Source: Zingiber officinale (Eukaryota; Streptophyta; Magnoliopsida; Zingiberales; Zingiberaceae). Taken from it: a DNA stretch of 64,000 bases. A program made the position numbers and the translations under genes. This document shows positions 1 to 11,533 of this stretch, in pieces; position 1 is the stretch's first letter, and each line of letters starts with the position of its first letter. A model generated the notes under the pieces. It saw nothing but the letters and a program-made list of their open reading frames with translations, was not told the DNA's origin and ran no database searches. The stretch spans positions 9,013,705 to 9,077,704 of the forward strand of contig NC_055987.1 in NCBI RefSeq assembly GCF_018446385.1, given 5' to 3'.

Positions 1-741
1 GCGTCCAAAGGACGAGAGAGCTGCGGAAGAGTACTCCGGTGGGCGTGAAGAGCGTGTGCGGCGTTCAAGGGACATTAAGCCGGACGGAAGCCTGCTCGAG
101 GAGAAGACCGGGAATTGGGATCGGGTGAGCCCTATTCTGGTTGGCCGCAATCACCCAAAAGAACGGAGCGTCAGAAGCTGAAGAAACCAGGCTGAAAAGT
201 GAGCTGCCAGCTTGGAGGCGCCTCCAGCAGGCTTGGAGGCGCCTCCATCATGAGGGCGCCTTCAACCCTGTTGAAGGCGCCTTCAACGGGTCAGATTTGA
301 CCGTTTGCGTTGCGGATAAAGTTTTATCCGCTGACAGAGTTGGAGGCGCCTTGAACCTTGTTGGAGGCGTCTTGGACCCTCGGGATAGACTTTCCAAGAG
401 CTATATATAGCCCCCTGGAGCTAGGAATGAAATAACAACTCAAGCAATCAATCTGTACTCAATTCCTAGCAACTAAGTGAGCGTTCTAAGTGTAAAAAGG
501 CTTCTCCGCCTACAATAAGGGAGATTCTGATAGTAGAGCTTTTCATCGCCCTGGATTAACAACCTCCTTGGTTGTAACCAGGTTAAATTCTGTTTCTGTT
601 TCTGTTTCTTTTTCTGTCCCTTAATTTAGTTGCTGTTATTTCTATTGCTGATTTAAATTCTGAGTTGAAATCCGAGAAGGGTATTTTTAGTTTTGTTTTC
701 AGCAATTCACCCCCCTCTTGCCGGTCTCCGCTGCACCAACA
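1..741 (+). repeat. 5' LTR (partial) of the Copia element
   Basis: It matches 2930-3774 and ends in CACCAACA before the primer-binding site. It carries stacked palindromes around GGCGCC (about 212-372) just upstream of a TATA box (TATATATAG, 402-410), followed by the presumed transcript start and R region. It begins before the window. Confidence 0.88.
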
Positions 742-743
742 AG

Positions 744-755
744 TGGTATCAGAGC
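744..755 (+). other. Primer-binding site, tRNA-iMet
   Basis: TGGTATCAGAGC sits two bases after the end of the left LTR. It is the usual plant Copia/Gypsy primer site complementary to the 3' end of initiator methionine tRNA. Confidence 0.9.
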
Positions 756-806
756 CTGATCACCTCAGAAGGACTAACCGCCAACTGAAGCACTACGATC
801 AAGACG

Positions 807-2260
807 ATGGCCGGAGCGAACATTCATCCCTCGAAGTTCGACGGAGACTTCGCCACATGGAAGCGCAAAATGGAGGTATTTTTTAAAACATATTTTGATA
901 TTCTTATTACAATGAAATATGGTTTTGCAGCACCGAAAGACAAAGAAGAAAACAAATGGAGCAAGAAGGAGCAAGCCGATTTCGTCGCCAACGGAAAGGC
1001 AGAGTTCCACCTGCTCAGTGTGCTGCCGCCGCAGGAGATAAATCGGATCGGAAGCTACGACTCAACGAAAGATCTCTGGGAGAAATTCCTGGAGCTTCAC
1101 GAAGGTACTTCCGAAGCGAAGCTAGCGAAGCGCGACATCCTCCGGAACCAGTTAACGAACCTCCGGATGAACCAAGGCGAGAAGGTAGCGCAACTCCAAG
1201 CGAGAATCAAGGAGCTGATAACGCAACTAACGAACCTTAGAGAAGAGGTAACCAACCGGGATTCTATCCGATACACGCTCAATGCCTTCCCGAGAACTCC
1301 AGAGTGGGCCTCCTTAGTAGATGCATACTACATCTCTAAGGACCTCGAGGTAAGTACGTTAGAACAATTATTTTCCACTTTTGAACTTCACGAATCTCGA
1401 GTTTCAGAACCCAACGGAGCAGACAAGACAAGTCAGAACATTGCCTTAAAGGAAAAAATGAACAGTTCTGACTCTGAAGCCTCAGTCGACGAATCCGAAG
1501 CGGCACTACTGGTAAGACGCTTCAATAAGTTTTTTAGTACTAACAAATTTAAATCGCAGAAGCATCATCGAAAGAAGAGGACGGTTCGTTGCTACAACTG
1601 CAATGAAGAGGGGCACATCAAAGATGACTACCCAAAGTTGAAGAGAAAGGAGAAAGAAAAGGAAAAGCCAAAATACAAGAAACCAGAACCCTCCAAGTAC
1701 AAGAATCTGAAGGCTACTTGGTCAGATTCATCAACCTCTGAGTCGGACATCGAAGAATTCTCAGGGTTAGCGCTATTGGCGAACCATCAACCGGAAGAAG
1801 ACTCAAGCTCAGAGATGAGCATCGATGAAGGGGGAGTAACATTAGAAGAAGAAAGCAGCAGTGAAGGGGGAGCGTCACCAGACCAGGTAAGTAAGGTACG
1901 CAATCTAACCCCAACTCAATCTTTTAAATTTATCAAGTCTCTTTCTAAAGAGTTAGATCAATTAGAAAAAGAGAATGCTGAACTAAAGTTGAACCTAGCA
2001 AGAGCATGCCCGTTAGAAATGTATGATCATCTAAAATCAGAAAATGAAAATTAGAAATTAGAAATTGAAAAACTGAAATCTGATGCATGCTTAAATCAAT
2101 TTCCAAATTCAAAATTAAGAATTTATGGTAAATTAAATTGGTATATAAGGAAGCATCAAGGTCAACTTAGAAAAATACCAAGAAACTATGTACCCCCTAG
2201 ATTTTTGAATAATCCTGTAGGAAGGAACCTCTATTGGGTTCCAAAATCTGTGCTTAATTA
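807..2260 (+). pseudogene. Copia gag region (fossil)
   Basis: An open frame of 415 codons runs from 807 to 2054, and gag-like coding resemblance continues to about 2260, so the region looks whole apart from about one break. The N-terminus has the SIRE-type gag start (FDGDFATWKRKMEVFF). The middle carries the UBN2-type gag domain (DLWEKFLELHEGTSEAKLAK), then a Lys/Arg-rich stretch, a CCHC-type zinc-knuckle region (CYNCNEEGH), an acidic Ser/Glu-rich segment and a C-terminal coiled coil. Family assignment to SIRE/Maximus rests on this domain order and on the C-terminal PPRF-like tail; it is by eye. Confidence 0.8.
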
Positions 2261-2929
2261 ATTTTTTCAAAAATTAAAAGCTTACAGTGAGAAAATTAAA
2301 CATTGAAATTCTTTATGGAAGCTTTGTCTAAGGAAGTGGTTGTTGCTCCAATAACCAAGAAGGCCTAGTGCCTCACCACGACCTGGAAGCTAAAATATTG
2401 AAAGAAAATGTTTAATTAACTTTCTGAAAAAGCATTAAACAAGAATTAAATAATGCTTTGAAAGTTTATCAAATATTTGTTAAAATAAACAAAAATTCCT
2501 TAGAATTTTTTTTTTAAATTCTAACTTAATTTTTTTGGGTTAGAAATTTTCTTCTGAAAAACTCTAAAAGTTCATTCACTTGACTTAGAAATTTTTTTTG
2601 GGAACATTTGAACATTTACTTAGGATTTTTTTTAGAATTTTTTTTTTCAAAAAACTTTAATCTTACTTGAATATTCTTAAAGACCCCATTTTTGCTGTGA
2701 TCAAAGGGGGAGAGAAAAGTACAAGTTTAGGGGGAGTTAGAGAAAACTTATTTTTTTTTTTATAAAAAGTGTTGTAATTTTTTTTTAAAAAAAAGTGTTG
2801 TAATTTTACTAATTGCAAAAATTATACTTAACTTGTTAGTTTAGTAATTTTTTTCTTTAAAATTACTGTTTACGTCTATTTTTAACCCTAACTTGAACTT
2901 GGGTTGATGCACATCAAAAAGGGGGAGAT

Positions 2930-3774
2930 TGTTGGACCCCGTGATAGTTTTGATGTGATCAACCAAGTTGGTTAGGTCCTGCTGTGTTTGATCCCTGTGT
3001 CTGAGTGTGCAGGAGCTTAGGAGCACAGGAAGTCGAGCGGAAGGAAGGCTGCACGAGGAGAAGGCTGCTCCGGTGGGCGTGAAAGCGTGCGCAGCATTTG
3101 AGGGACGTTAAGCCGGGATGGACGTTAAGCCAGACGGAAGCCTGCTCGAGGAGAAGGCCGGGAATTGGGTTCGGGTGAGCCATATTCCGGTTGGCCGCAA
3201 TCACCCAAAAGAACGGAGTGTCGGAAGCTGAAGAAACCAGGCTGAAAAGTGAGCTGCCAGCTTGGAGGCACCTCCAGCAGGCTTGGAGGCGCCTTCAACC
3301 CTGTTGAAGGCGCCTTCAACAGGTCAGATTTGACCGTTTGCGTTGCGAATAAAGTTTTATCCGCTGACCGAGCTGGAGGCGCCTTGAACCTTGTTGGAGG
3401 CGCCTTGGACCCTCGGGATAGACTTTCCAGGAGCTATATATAGCCCCCTGGAGCTAGGAATGAAATAACAACTCAAGCAATCAATCTGTACTCAATTCCT
3501 AGCAACTAAGTGAGCGTTCTAAGTGTAAAAAGGCTTCTCCGCCTACAGTAAAGGAGATTCTGATAGTAGAGCTTTTCATCGCCCTGGATTAACAACCTCC
3601 TTGGTTGTAACCAGGTTAAATTCTGTTTCTGTTTCTGTTTCTTTTTCTGTCCCTTAATTTAGTTGCTGTTATTTCTATTGCTGATTTAAATTCTGAGTTG
3701 AAATCCGAGGAGGGTATTTTTAGTTTTGTTTTCAGCAATTCACCCCCCTCTTGTCGGTCTCCGCTGCACCAACA
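2930..3774 (+). repeat. 3' LTR of the Copia element
   Basis: An 845-bp LTR beginning TGTTGGACCCC and ending CACCAACA. It carries the same GGCGCC palindromes and TATA box (3435-3442) as the left copy, with one palindromic unit fewer. It is preceded by the purine tract AAAAAGGGGGAG. Confidence 0.88.
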
Positions 3775-4499
3775 AAACACTAAACTTTGAAGACTATAAC
3801 TTTTGACTCGAGTTAAACCACGAGATACATAATATATCAAATCAAAACTCATTTAGCGATCTATAATTAATTATGAATTAAAACCCATAATAACCTAGTT
3901 TTATCTCAAAAAAATATCATTTATAGCCTTTATGATGGCTCCAAACGATTTTAGTCTTATTTTTTTTATATTGTAGCAGCTATAAAATCGTAGCTGCTGC
4001 AACAATATCGTAGCTTAATTGTAGAAGCTATAAGATCGTAGTTGTTACAACTTTGTTATAGCGACGGGATGATTGTGGTTACAAATATATAGCAATTATG
4101 AAATCATAGATGTTATAATGTGCTCAGGTTCAAAATTTAGACTGGAAATATAGAAGAGAAACAATAATGATAATAGTATAGTGGAGGATAGTTATGTCAT
4201 TTTATAGGGGCATGAGGCAGTCTTTTGATAAAAAAATTAAAGTTTGGACACACTTTTAATATTTGGATATGCCCTTTTGATTTTTGCACAAAAATAATTA
4301 TTTATGTTTTTTTTCCTTTTTTATTTATCTAAGTAAATACATTATTATTAATGTAATTCAAGGTTAATACATTTGCATGGGTGGAAGCAATTAGATAAAT
4401 ATCCCTGCGGAAAGAGAAAGGAAATAGCAAAGAATCCATCGGAAAGAAAAGAGTAAGAAAGTGGAGTAGAAGAGAAACTCAGGAAGGAAGAAAAGCCCC
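3775..4499. other. AT-rich intergenic DNA with short degenerate repeats
   Basis: No gene is seen. From about 3975 to 4115 a motif like GCTATAAAATCGTAGCTGCT recurs in degenerate form at roughly 40-50-bp steps. The rest is unremarkable AT-rich sequence. Confidence 0.5.
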
Positions 4500-6369
4500 G
4501 TATGTCACTAACACTCGTGAGTGGCAGTCCTCGCGAGTGACCGTTCTTATGCTCGCGAGAGGCTGTGCTCACGATCTTGAGCGGCGAGCTAGCGATTGTG
4601 CTCAAACTCATGAACGACAAGCTAATGGTTGTGCTCTCACTCGTGACAAGCGCATGCTCACACTAGCGATAGGTGAGTGGTCGTGCTCACAAGAGATCGG
4701 TGAGCAGTCGTGCTCACGAGAGATCGATGAGTGGCCATGCTTACGAGAGATTGGCGAGTGAATGTGCTCGCGAGCCGCTGTTTGGGGATGCCCGTTGCTT
4801 ATGCTCGTGAGCGACCGTGAGGGGGGATATCACTGCTCGCGAGCAGCCATGAGTGGATGCCCGCCACTCATGCCTGCAAGGTTGAGGACAAGGATGATGC
4901 AAGAGATGTAAGGAAAGAAATGTGTTCAACAAGGAAAAAGTCCAAGTGGCTCAAAGAGAATCAAACACTTGGTCATTTGAAGTCCAATGGGAAGGTTAGC
5001 AAGAGAAAAGTCCAAGTGGGTCAACGAGAACAAGACACATGGTGATTGGAGTCTAATAAGAAGGTTCACAAGAAGAAATTCTAAGTGGATCAAGGAGCGT
5101 CAGGCACTTGGTAATCGAAAGCCCAACAAGAAAATTGTCAAGAAGAAAGTCCAAGTGGGTCAAGGAGGGTCGAACACATGATGAAAACGTTCTAGTAGGT
5201 CAATGTTAACCGGATGTTAGACAACGAGGAAGTTCCAATAGGTTAAGATTAATCGGATATTGTGCAAAGAAACCCTAAACTCATATTCAGAGTTTAGGGT
5301 TGAGCAATCGATTAGCCCAAAGCAATTGATTCAATCAATTGGGAGGCTATTTCGAAAGCACGAAAGCTTTCTGCATCGATTCAGAAAGGAACCCTAAACG
5401 AGTAAGTTCCAATAGGTTAAGGTTAATTAGATGTTAGACAAAGAAATCCTAAATTCATATTCAAAGTTTAGGGTTGAGCAATCGATTAGCCCAAAACAAT
5501 CGATTCAATCGGTTGGGAGCCTATTTCGAAAGCATAGAAGCTTTCTGAATTGATCAAAATGATCCATTGGCTTACAACAATCAATCAATTGGCTATGTTA
5601 TCTCGAGAGCACAATAGAGTGCAGAATCAATTGGGCTTAAGGCAATAGATTGAGGCAATTGATTGATAGAAGTTTCGCGAGAAAATAGAAATTTGTCGAA
5701 TCGATTGGCCTAATCGATTGAGCCTTATCAATTGATTGGGCTAATCCATTGACAATGCTTTCTCGAGAGAACATAAGGCTTCAAAATCGATTGACTTAAT
5801 AGATTAAAAGCTAGTAATCGATTGGCATGACTCGCTAATCAATTGGTCGGGCGACATAGAGTCAGTCTACATGTTTGAATGGTTGGATCTAACGTGACAA
5901 TCGATTGGGGGTATCGATTGAAAAGCATAAATCAACCCGAAAACAACCCAAGAAAAGGGGTCTCGTGGAGGTTCTTGAGGGGTTGGGGGAAAAAGTACTT
6001 TTGCATTTTCTACCACCAAGAGGTAATTCAAAGTAAGAAAAGAGCAAGTAAAGTAAGGTTTTTCATTGTAAAGTCATTTTCGATTTCTTTTGTAATCTTG
6101 TTTGCGTTTCTCATTGTGTTCTTTTAAAAGACTTCTCCACCTCTAGAAAGTTTATGAGAAGGAGAGTGATTATAGTGAATGTTACAGTTGGTGTGGACCA
6201 TTTTATTAGTCATCTCAAAGAGATGGGTACCGAGTAAAATATAAGTATAGTGCATATGGAGTCAAGTTTGAATCAAGGTTTACGTTGCACATTCAAACGA
6301 CAAGTACAAAACAAAGCCGAGAAGCGATCAGAGTTATTCACCCCCTTCTACCTCACACAAGTCCTAACA
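4500..6369 (+). repeat. Probable LTR or LTR fragment of another retrotransposon, repeat-rich
   Basis: The stretch ends in CACAAGTCCTAACA, resembling a plant LTR end, with a TTATTCACCCCCTTCT block just before it as in Copia LTRs. It has three repeat zones. About 4510-4850 holds copies of GTGCTCGCGAG-like units about 30 bp apart. About 4930-5250 holds AAGTCCAAGTGGGTCAA units. About 5290-5930 holds dense AATCGATT/CAATTGATT motifs. No primer site follows and no coding part is seen, so a solo LTR is possible. I could not fix the left end. Confidence 0.45.
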
Positions 6370-8150
6370 ATAAGTAAATGAGAGAAAAGATAAATAATCC
6401 ATCTTTCTTTACGAAACAAATAACAAAAAGTTTTTTTGACAAATTATCGAACCGCATAGGTAAGTTTCTAAAATACTCAAATCACGTATCGTGATTTTAA
6501 AATTACTAAATCACGTACTCGATACTATTTTTCCCTTATTACAGTTCCCAACCGATTACTACAATATAACAATCAATTTGGGATACTATCATTAGCTCAG
6601 TAAAGTCCCTAATCGAACTATAGCAATCAATTAAAAAACTTATTTTATGTTCAAATAATCACGGCTCTAAATATAGTGGATCAATTTGATATTTGAGGTA
6701 ATGGATATGATCAGGAACCTAGACAAAGACATGGGACTTGGATACACTATATTGAGAGTAGTGATTTTTTGAACACGAATTGATTTAATTTGTAATAAAA
6801 AAAATCACTGCTCTCAATATAGTATGTCAAATTAATGTTTAAGAGCATGCATTTAATTAGGAAAACTAGACAAATACATAGAAGCTAGTTTCATATCATT
6901 CTGAGTATTTTCGGTCCATCAATTAATTTTAACCCAAATTTAGCCGCAACCAACCGATGGATCTAATCCAGGCCAAAATCGATTGATGGACCTAGAGAGT
7001 TCAGAATAATGTGAAACTAGGTCTTATGTGTTTGTTAGTTCTCCTTATTATATTTATGCTTTTAAACATATATTTGACATACTGTGTTGAGAGTAATAAT
7101 TTTTTAACACGAATCATATTTTTTATGTTAAAAAAAAAAATTGATTGCTACATTATAGCTTCAATTCGAGTTGAAAAAATCATTGCCGACCAAAATCGAC
7201 TTATAGAGCTAGAGAACTTGGAATAATATGAAATCATGTCCTATGTGTTCATTTATTTTTCCTAATTATATTAATGTCCTCGAACATCAATTTAGTACAT
7301 TATATTGAGAACTTGGAATAGAGCTTCGTTCGATGTCATTCTAATCTCTTTAGGTCCATCAGCCTATTCTAGCCAAATCTAGGTTAAAATGACTGATGAA
7401 CCTAGAGAGCTGAAAATAATATAAAATCAGATCTTATGTGTCTGTCTGTTCTCTTGATTATATCCATGATCTCAAACGTCAATTTAACACACTATATTGA
7501 GAACAATAATTTTTTCAATACAAATCGAATATATCCATGATCTCAAACGTCAATTTGACACACTATATTGAGAGCAGTGATTTTTTCAATACAAATCGGA
7601 TTCGATTTGTATTAAAAAATCACCGCTCTCAATATGGTGTACCAAATTGACGTTTGAGATCATGAATATAATCAAGAGAACTAGACAGACATATAAGATT
7701 TGATTTTATATCATTCCGAGCTCTTTAGGTTCATCAGCCATTTTGACCCAGATTTGGCTGAAATAGGCTGATGGACCTATAGAAATTGGAATAACATGGA
7801 ACGAAGTTTTATGTGTCCATCTAGTTCTCCTAATTATTATATTTGTACCCTCAAATATCAATTTAATATAAAAATATATTTTTTAATTGATTGCTATAAT
7901 GTAAGAATCGATTTGGTACTTACGCTTATAAACAGTATCATAAATTGATTACTATACAGTAAAGAATGGTAACCGAGATAAAAATGATATTTGAATACAG
8001 GATTTGATAACATGGTTGGATAATTTAATTTTTGAATTGGTCCTCCGAGCGAAAGTAAATTGACCATAAAAGATGAAGGGAAAATTTGCATGCCCTAATC
8101 AGAAATAAAATTTTGCATGCAGTGCTCATTGATAAAAATCTTTATTTTCA
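6370..8150. repeat. Cluster of inverted and direct ~200-300-bp modules (MITE-like)
   Basis: A module ending in a CACTATATTGAGAGCAGTGA-type segment next to an A/T run recurs in both orientations between about 6650 and 7880. The clearest palindrome is centred near 7605: CTATATTGAGAGCAGTGA on the left mirrors CACCGCTCTCAATAT on the right. Partial direct copies start near 7000, 7210 and 7400. No gene is seen. It looks like nested foldback transposon copies, family unknown. Confidence 0.5.
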
Positions 8151-8189
8151 CTTCCCAATCAAATATAATCAATATTAATTTACCTGATT

Positions 8190-8880
8190 ACCCTTGATAT
8201 TTTTAGATATAAAAAGTCTAAAAATAAGTATAATTCTTCTTAAATTCAGCACATTAAATTAGAATCTAGTATATTTTCTATCAAATTGAGCATGATTCTT
8301 TTTCCACCTCAATTGGATGAAAATATATACTAGATTTTCTTTAAATGATGCTCAATTAGATGGAAAATATATTAGATTTTCTTTAAATGATGCTGAATTT
8401 AGGAGAAATTATATTAAATAAGAAAAAAATCGTGCACAATTTGATAGAAAATATACTCGATTCTAATTTAAAGTGTTGAATTTAACAGGAATTATATCTA
8501 TTTTTAGACTTTTTGTATTTAAAAAATATGAGGGGTAATTTTGATAGAAAATATACTCAATTCTAATTTAAAGTGCTGAATTTAAGAGTAATACTCATTT
8601 TTGGATTTTTTATACCTACAAAATCTGAGGGGTAATTAGAAAGTCGTGTTCAATTTGATAGAAAATATACTTGATACTAATTTAAAGTACTGAATTTAAT
8701 ATGAATTATACTCATTTTTAGTTTTTTGTACCTAAAAAATATGATGGGTAATTTTAATAGAAAATATATTCGATTCTAATTTAAAGTAGTGAATTTAAGA
8801 GGAATTATATTTATTTTTAAATTTTTTATATTTAAAAAATTTAAAGGCCAATTAGATAATGATATTTGTACGAAAAATTT
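8190..8880. repeat. ~100-115-bp degenerate repeats, part inverted
   Basis: The unit GATAGAAAATATACTCGATT followed by a TTTAAAGTGCTGAATTTAA segment starts near 8443, 8543, 8657 and 8754. The leftmost part (8200-8400) carries the same unit in reverse orientation. AT-rich, no coding potential. Confidence 0.6.
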
Positions 8881-10691
8881 TAAGTAAATAAAATTTTATA
8901 TAAAAATAAAGTTTTTTAGACATGAATTACATACTTAACATTTGCATGCAAAATTACGAAATTTTTTTATCGCAAGGATGGAACCGAATTAGAGCTGCTT
9001 TAAAAAAAAAAAAAAAAAAGATTTGACGGCTTTGATTTCGAATGGTATTTTTAAAAGAACCCTAACGATCCCTCTTCCTCTCGCCTCGAAGATTCACTCA
9101 AGGTATCATTCGCTGTCTTCTCTTTGCCAAGCTCTTCTCAAACCTTTCTTCCGAAATTCTTTATTTGATCTTCTTTTTCAAGTACGTTTTGTGGTTTCTC
9201 TGAGTGAGACGACCAGGCGAGTAGGTCGGCCTTTATCCAATATTTGGTATCATTGATTTCAGTTGCAGGTCCAAGTAGCGTATTTGTTCTCGACAAGGTG
9301 AGCTATCGACTCTGAAGTGTAGCTATGAACATATTCTCGATTATTGCTAGGGAGAAGGAGGATATGGTTTTCTTTTTCATTTTTCTGTTTCCACTTTCCA
9401 GTAAGTGGGAGTGCCTTGGTTCTTCGTACAAAATAAAGGCAAAAGAACTATTTTTTACACTGCCATCTTATCTGTTTGCCCTTCTGCTATATCATCTGTT
9501 TCACCATCTGTTATCTTGACAATCAGGGATGCATTACTTGAACGTTCTATGATGAATTTATGAATCACCAGTATAATGCTAGCTTGAATGCGATTCTTTT
9601 GGCTGAAACATTTATTAGGTTGATAATTTGTTGGGTTTGCAATTGAAATTTAAGATAAGCAGAATGGAGCTTCTGAGACCTCCTTCTGGTTTGTCAATTG
9701 ATTTGGTTAGTACTGCCCCTTTGCTGTAAGTTGGAAACCTTAGGATTGATGAAGACTCGGGGATGCTTCGGAAACCTCATTCTGGTTTGTCAATTTGTTG
9801 GGTTTCCTATCTCTGCAGGAGCACTAGCTCACCAAACTCTGAAACTGCTGCAAGAGGTGATGGCTCCTTGCAATACACTGAGTGCCCCACAGCCCCACTT
9901 ATTCCTTGATGCCTATTCAAGCTCCATCTCCTGTGTGGAATATTTGAATCCTTTCTTTTGTTTGTCTTTGTTTACCATTAAGCCCAACTGATTTTGAGGC
10001 TTTTTTTCATCACATCTAATGTTTACCATTAATTCAATCTGTCTTTTCGTTATAGCCTCTAATCCAGCTCTGCAGAATCCCCTATTGTAATATGGAACAC
10101 CTTGGCGATTATCTTCACCTAATAACTAAAATGTTGTTAGACACAATAGTGGTGGAAGTGGTGCAAGACCATGACCTCCTTGACTATTTAGCAGCAATAT
10201 TTTCTGGAATGGAAGTTTGTCACAGTTTGGAAGTAGTAACAAAGTAATGTCTTTTGCCTCTCAGTGTGTGTGGGAGAGTTCTTTGTTTTCTTGAACTGCA
10301 AGAGTTACACAAGTAGAAAGAAAAAGAAGATTCAAAGTGAAGCTTTTGCTTTCATGTCGTTGATAGTTGCAATTATCATGCTTGGAACTAGATGTTTTAG
10401 TAAACCCTTACATAATACTTGTTCAGGGCCAATAAAATTTTTATTGCAATTTGACATCGGTTACATTCATGTGTCATCTAATAAAGTCTATATCCAGTTT
10501 GGAAGATTTTCTAAGTAAAAAATTAACTGTATTCTGCTTCAGAAATCAGTCAATGTAGAATTTTATCAAAAATGAATGATTTAGTGGGCTATTTATAGCA
10601 ATTGAATAAACCTAATCAGGATAATCTTATTGTAATTTTACACAATGTTTCAAGTTTTTGTTAACTTTTGGAGCATATATTTTGATGAGGC
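8881..10691. other. Host intergenic DNA, possibly with exons of an unrecognised transcript
   Basis: A pyrimidine-rich 5'-UTR-like stretch (about 9050-9100) is followed by a GT site, and short segments bounded by plausible splice sites occur later, for example after CTCTGCAG at about 9812-9820. No frame gives a recognisable protein. Before the LINE inserted, this DNA was directly joined to what now starts at 40947. Could be a non-coding transcript, a decayed gene or chance. Confidence 0.25.
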
Positions 10692-10710
10692 ATATGTATT
10701 GCAATAGGAA
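10692..10710. other. LINE target-site duplication, left copy
   Basis: The 19-base sequence atatgtattgcaataggaa is repeated exactly at 40928-40946, more than 30 kb away, and marks the two edges of one LINE insertion. Confidence 0.92.
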
Positions 10711-11039
10711 ACTCTGCCTATGACGAATTAACCCTATCATGGCCGGTCCCAAGTCCGGATAAAGGAGGAGGGTTGCGTTAAGTTGTCAGCAAGCGTTAAA
10801 CTAAAGCAAATGTTCAATGAATAGATCTACTAAACTATTGTGCTAATTATAAGTTGTTCCCCAGAAGGAACGTGTTACAAGGTCCAACTGTAACGTCTTG
10901 GCAAGAATCGTTACATCTTCAAAACTCGGGTGTAGTGTTAAATATGCAAGAGTTTGTATTACAGGGTGTAACGTATCGACAAGAACTATTACATCTCCAT
11001 AAGAACTTGAGTATATTGCTAAATAGATAAGAGTTCTCA

Positions 11040-11533
11040 TACCATAGGTTGGATAAGAACAAATATTATCAGAAAACTAATGGTCATTTGAAATATGGAA
11101 CATAACAACCCTCGTAAAGCAATGGAGGTAGTAAATATGATGATTAGGAGAAGAATTAATATCTTGTATGTATAAGAGATAAAATGGGTAGGTGTTGATG
11201 CAAAAAAGATAGAGAACTTGAGTTTTAAGTTATAATACACAAGGAGAATTAAAACAAAAATAGAGTAGGTATTGTTGTAAATAGTTCGTTAAATGATGAA
11301 GTTGTAGGAGTAATTAGAAAGAATGATAGAATTATAACTTTTAAGATAGTAGTGGCGAAAGAAACTATGAACGTAATTAGCACATATGCACCTCAAATAG
11401 GATTAGATAAAAATACTAAATCAAAGTTTCCGGACGACCTTGATAAAATATTACAAAACATTTCACCAAATGAAATAATTTTAATAGGAAATGATCTAAA
11501 TAGACATGTAGAGTGAAAAATGAGGAATATGAG
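11040..11533 (+). pseudogene. RTE endonuclease remnant (LINE 5' half)
   Basis: This is the apurinic-endonuclease-like domain of the LINE. Conserved pieces include a start resembling GTWNITTLV (about 11090), YAPQ (about 11390) and the GDLN-type motif, here GNDLN. Several stop codons interrupt it. Base changes relative to the family consensus look mostly C-to-T and G-to-A, as expected from methylation decay. The Gypsy array begins at its end, within the endonuclease coding part. Confidence 0.75.
11529..11533. other. Gypsy-array target-site duplication, left copy
   Basis: ATGAG precedes the first LTR base (11534) and recurs at 38780-38784, directly after the last LTR base. It is the 5-bp duplication typical of Ty3/Gypsy integration. 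Confidence 0.9.

Larger units (their letters stand above)
1..3774 (+). mobile_element. SIRE-like Ty1/Copia element, gag-only, left LTR cut by window edge
   Basis: Two copies of one LTR (to 741, and 2930-3774) flank a 2.2-kb interior. Just after the left LTR lies a primer-binding site matching the 3' end of initiator-Met tRNA (TGGTATCAGAGC, 744-755). Just before the right LTR is a purine tract (about 2916-2928). The only coding part seen is gag. I see no protease, integrase, reverse transcriptase or RNase H, and about 0.65 kb of T/A-rich DNA separates the gag region from the purine tract. The two LTRs differ at only a few sites in their last 280 bases, so the insertion is fairly young. A gag-only design needs enzymes from a relative. 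The target duplication cannot be tested because the left flank is outside the window. Confidence 0.88.
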
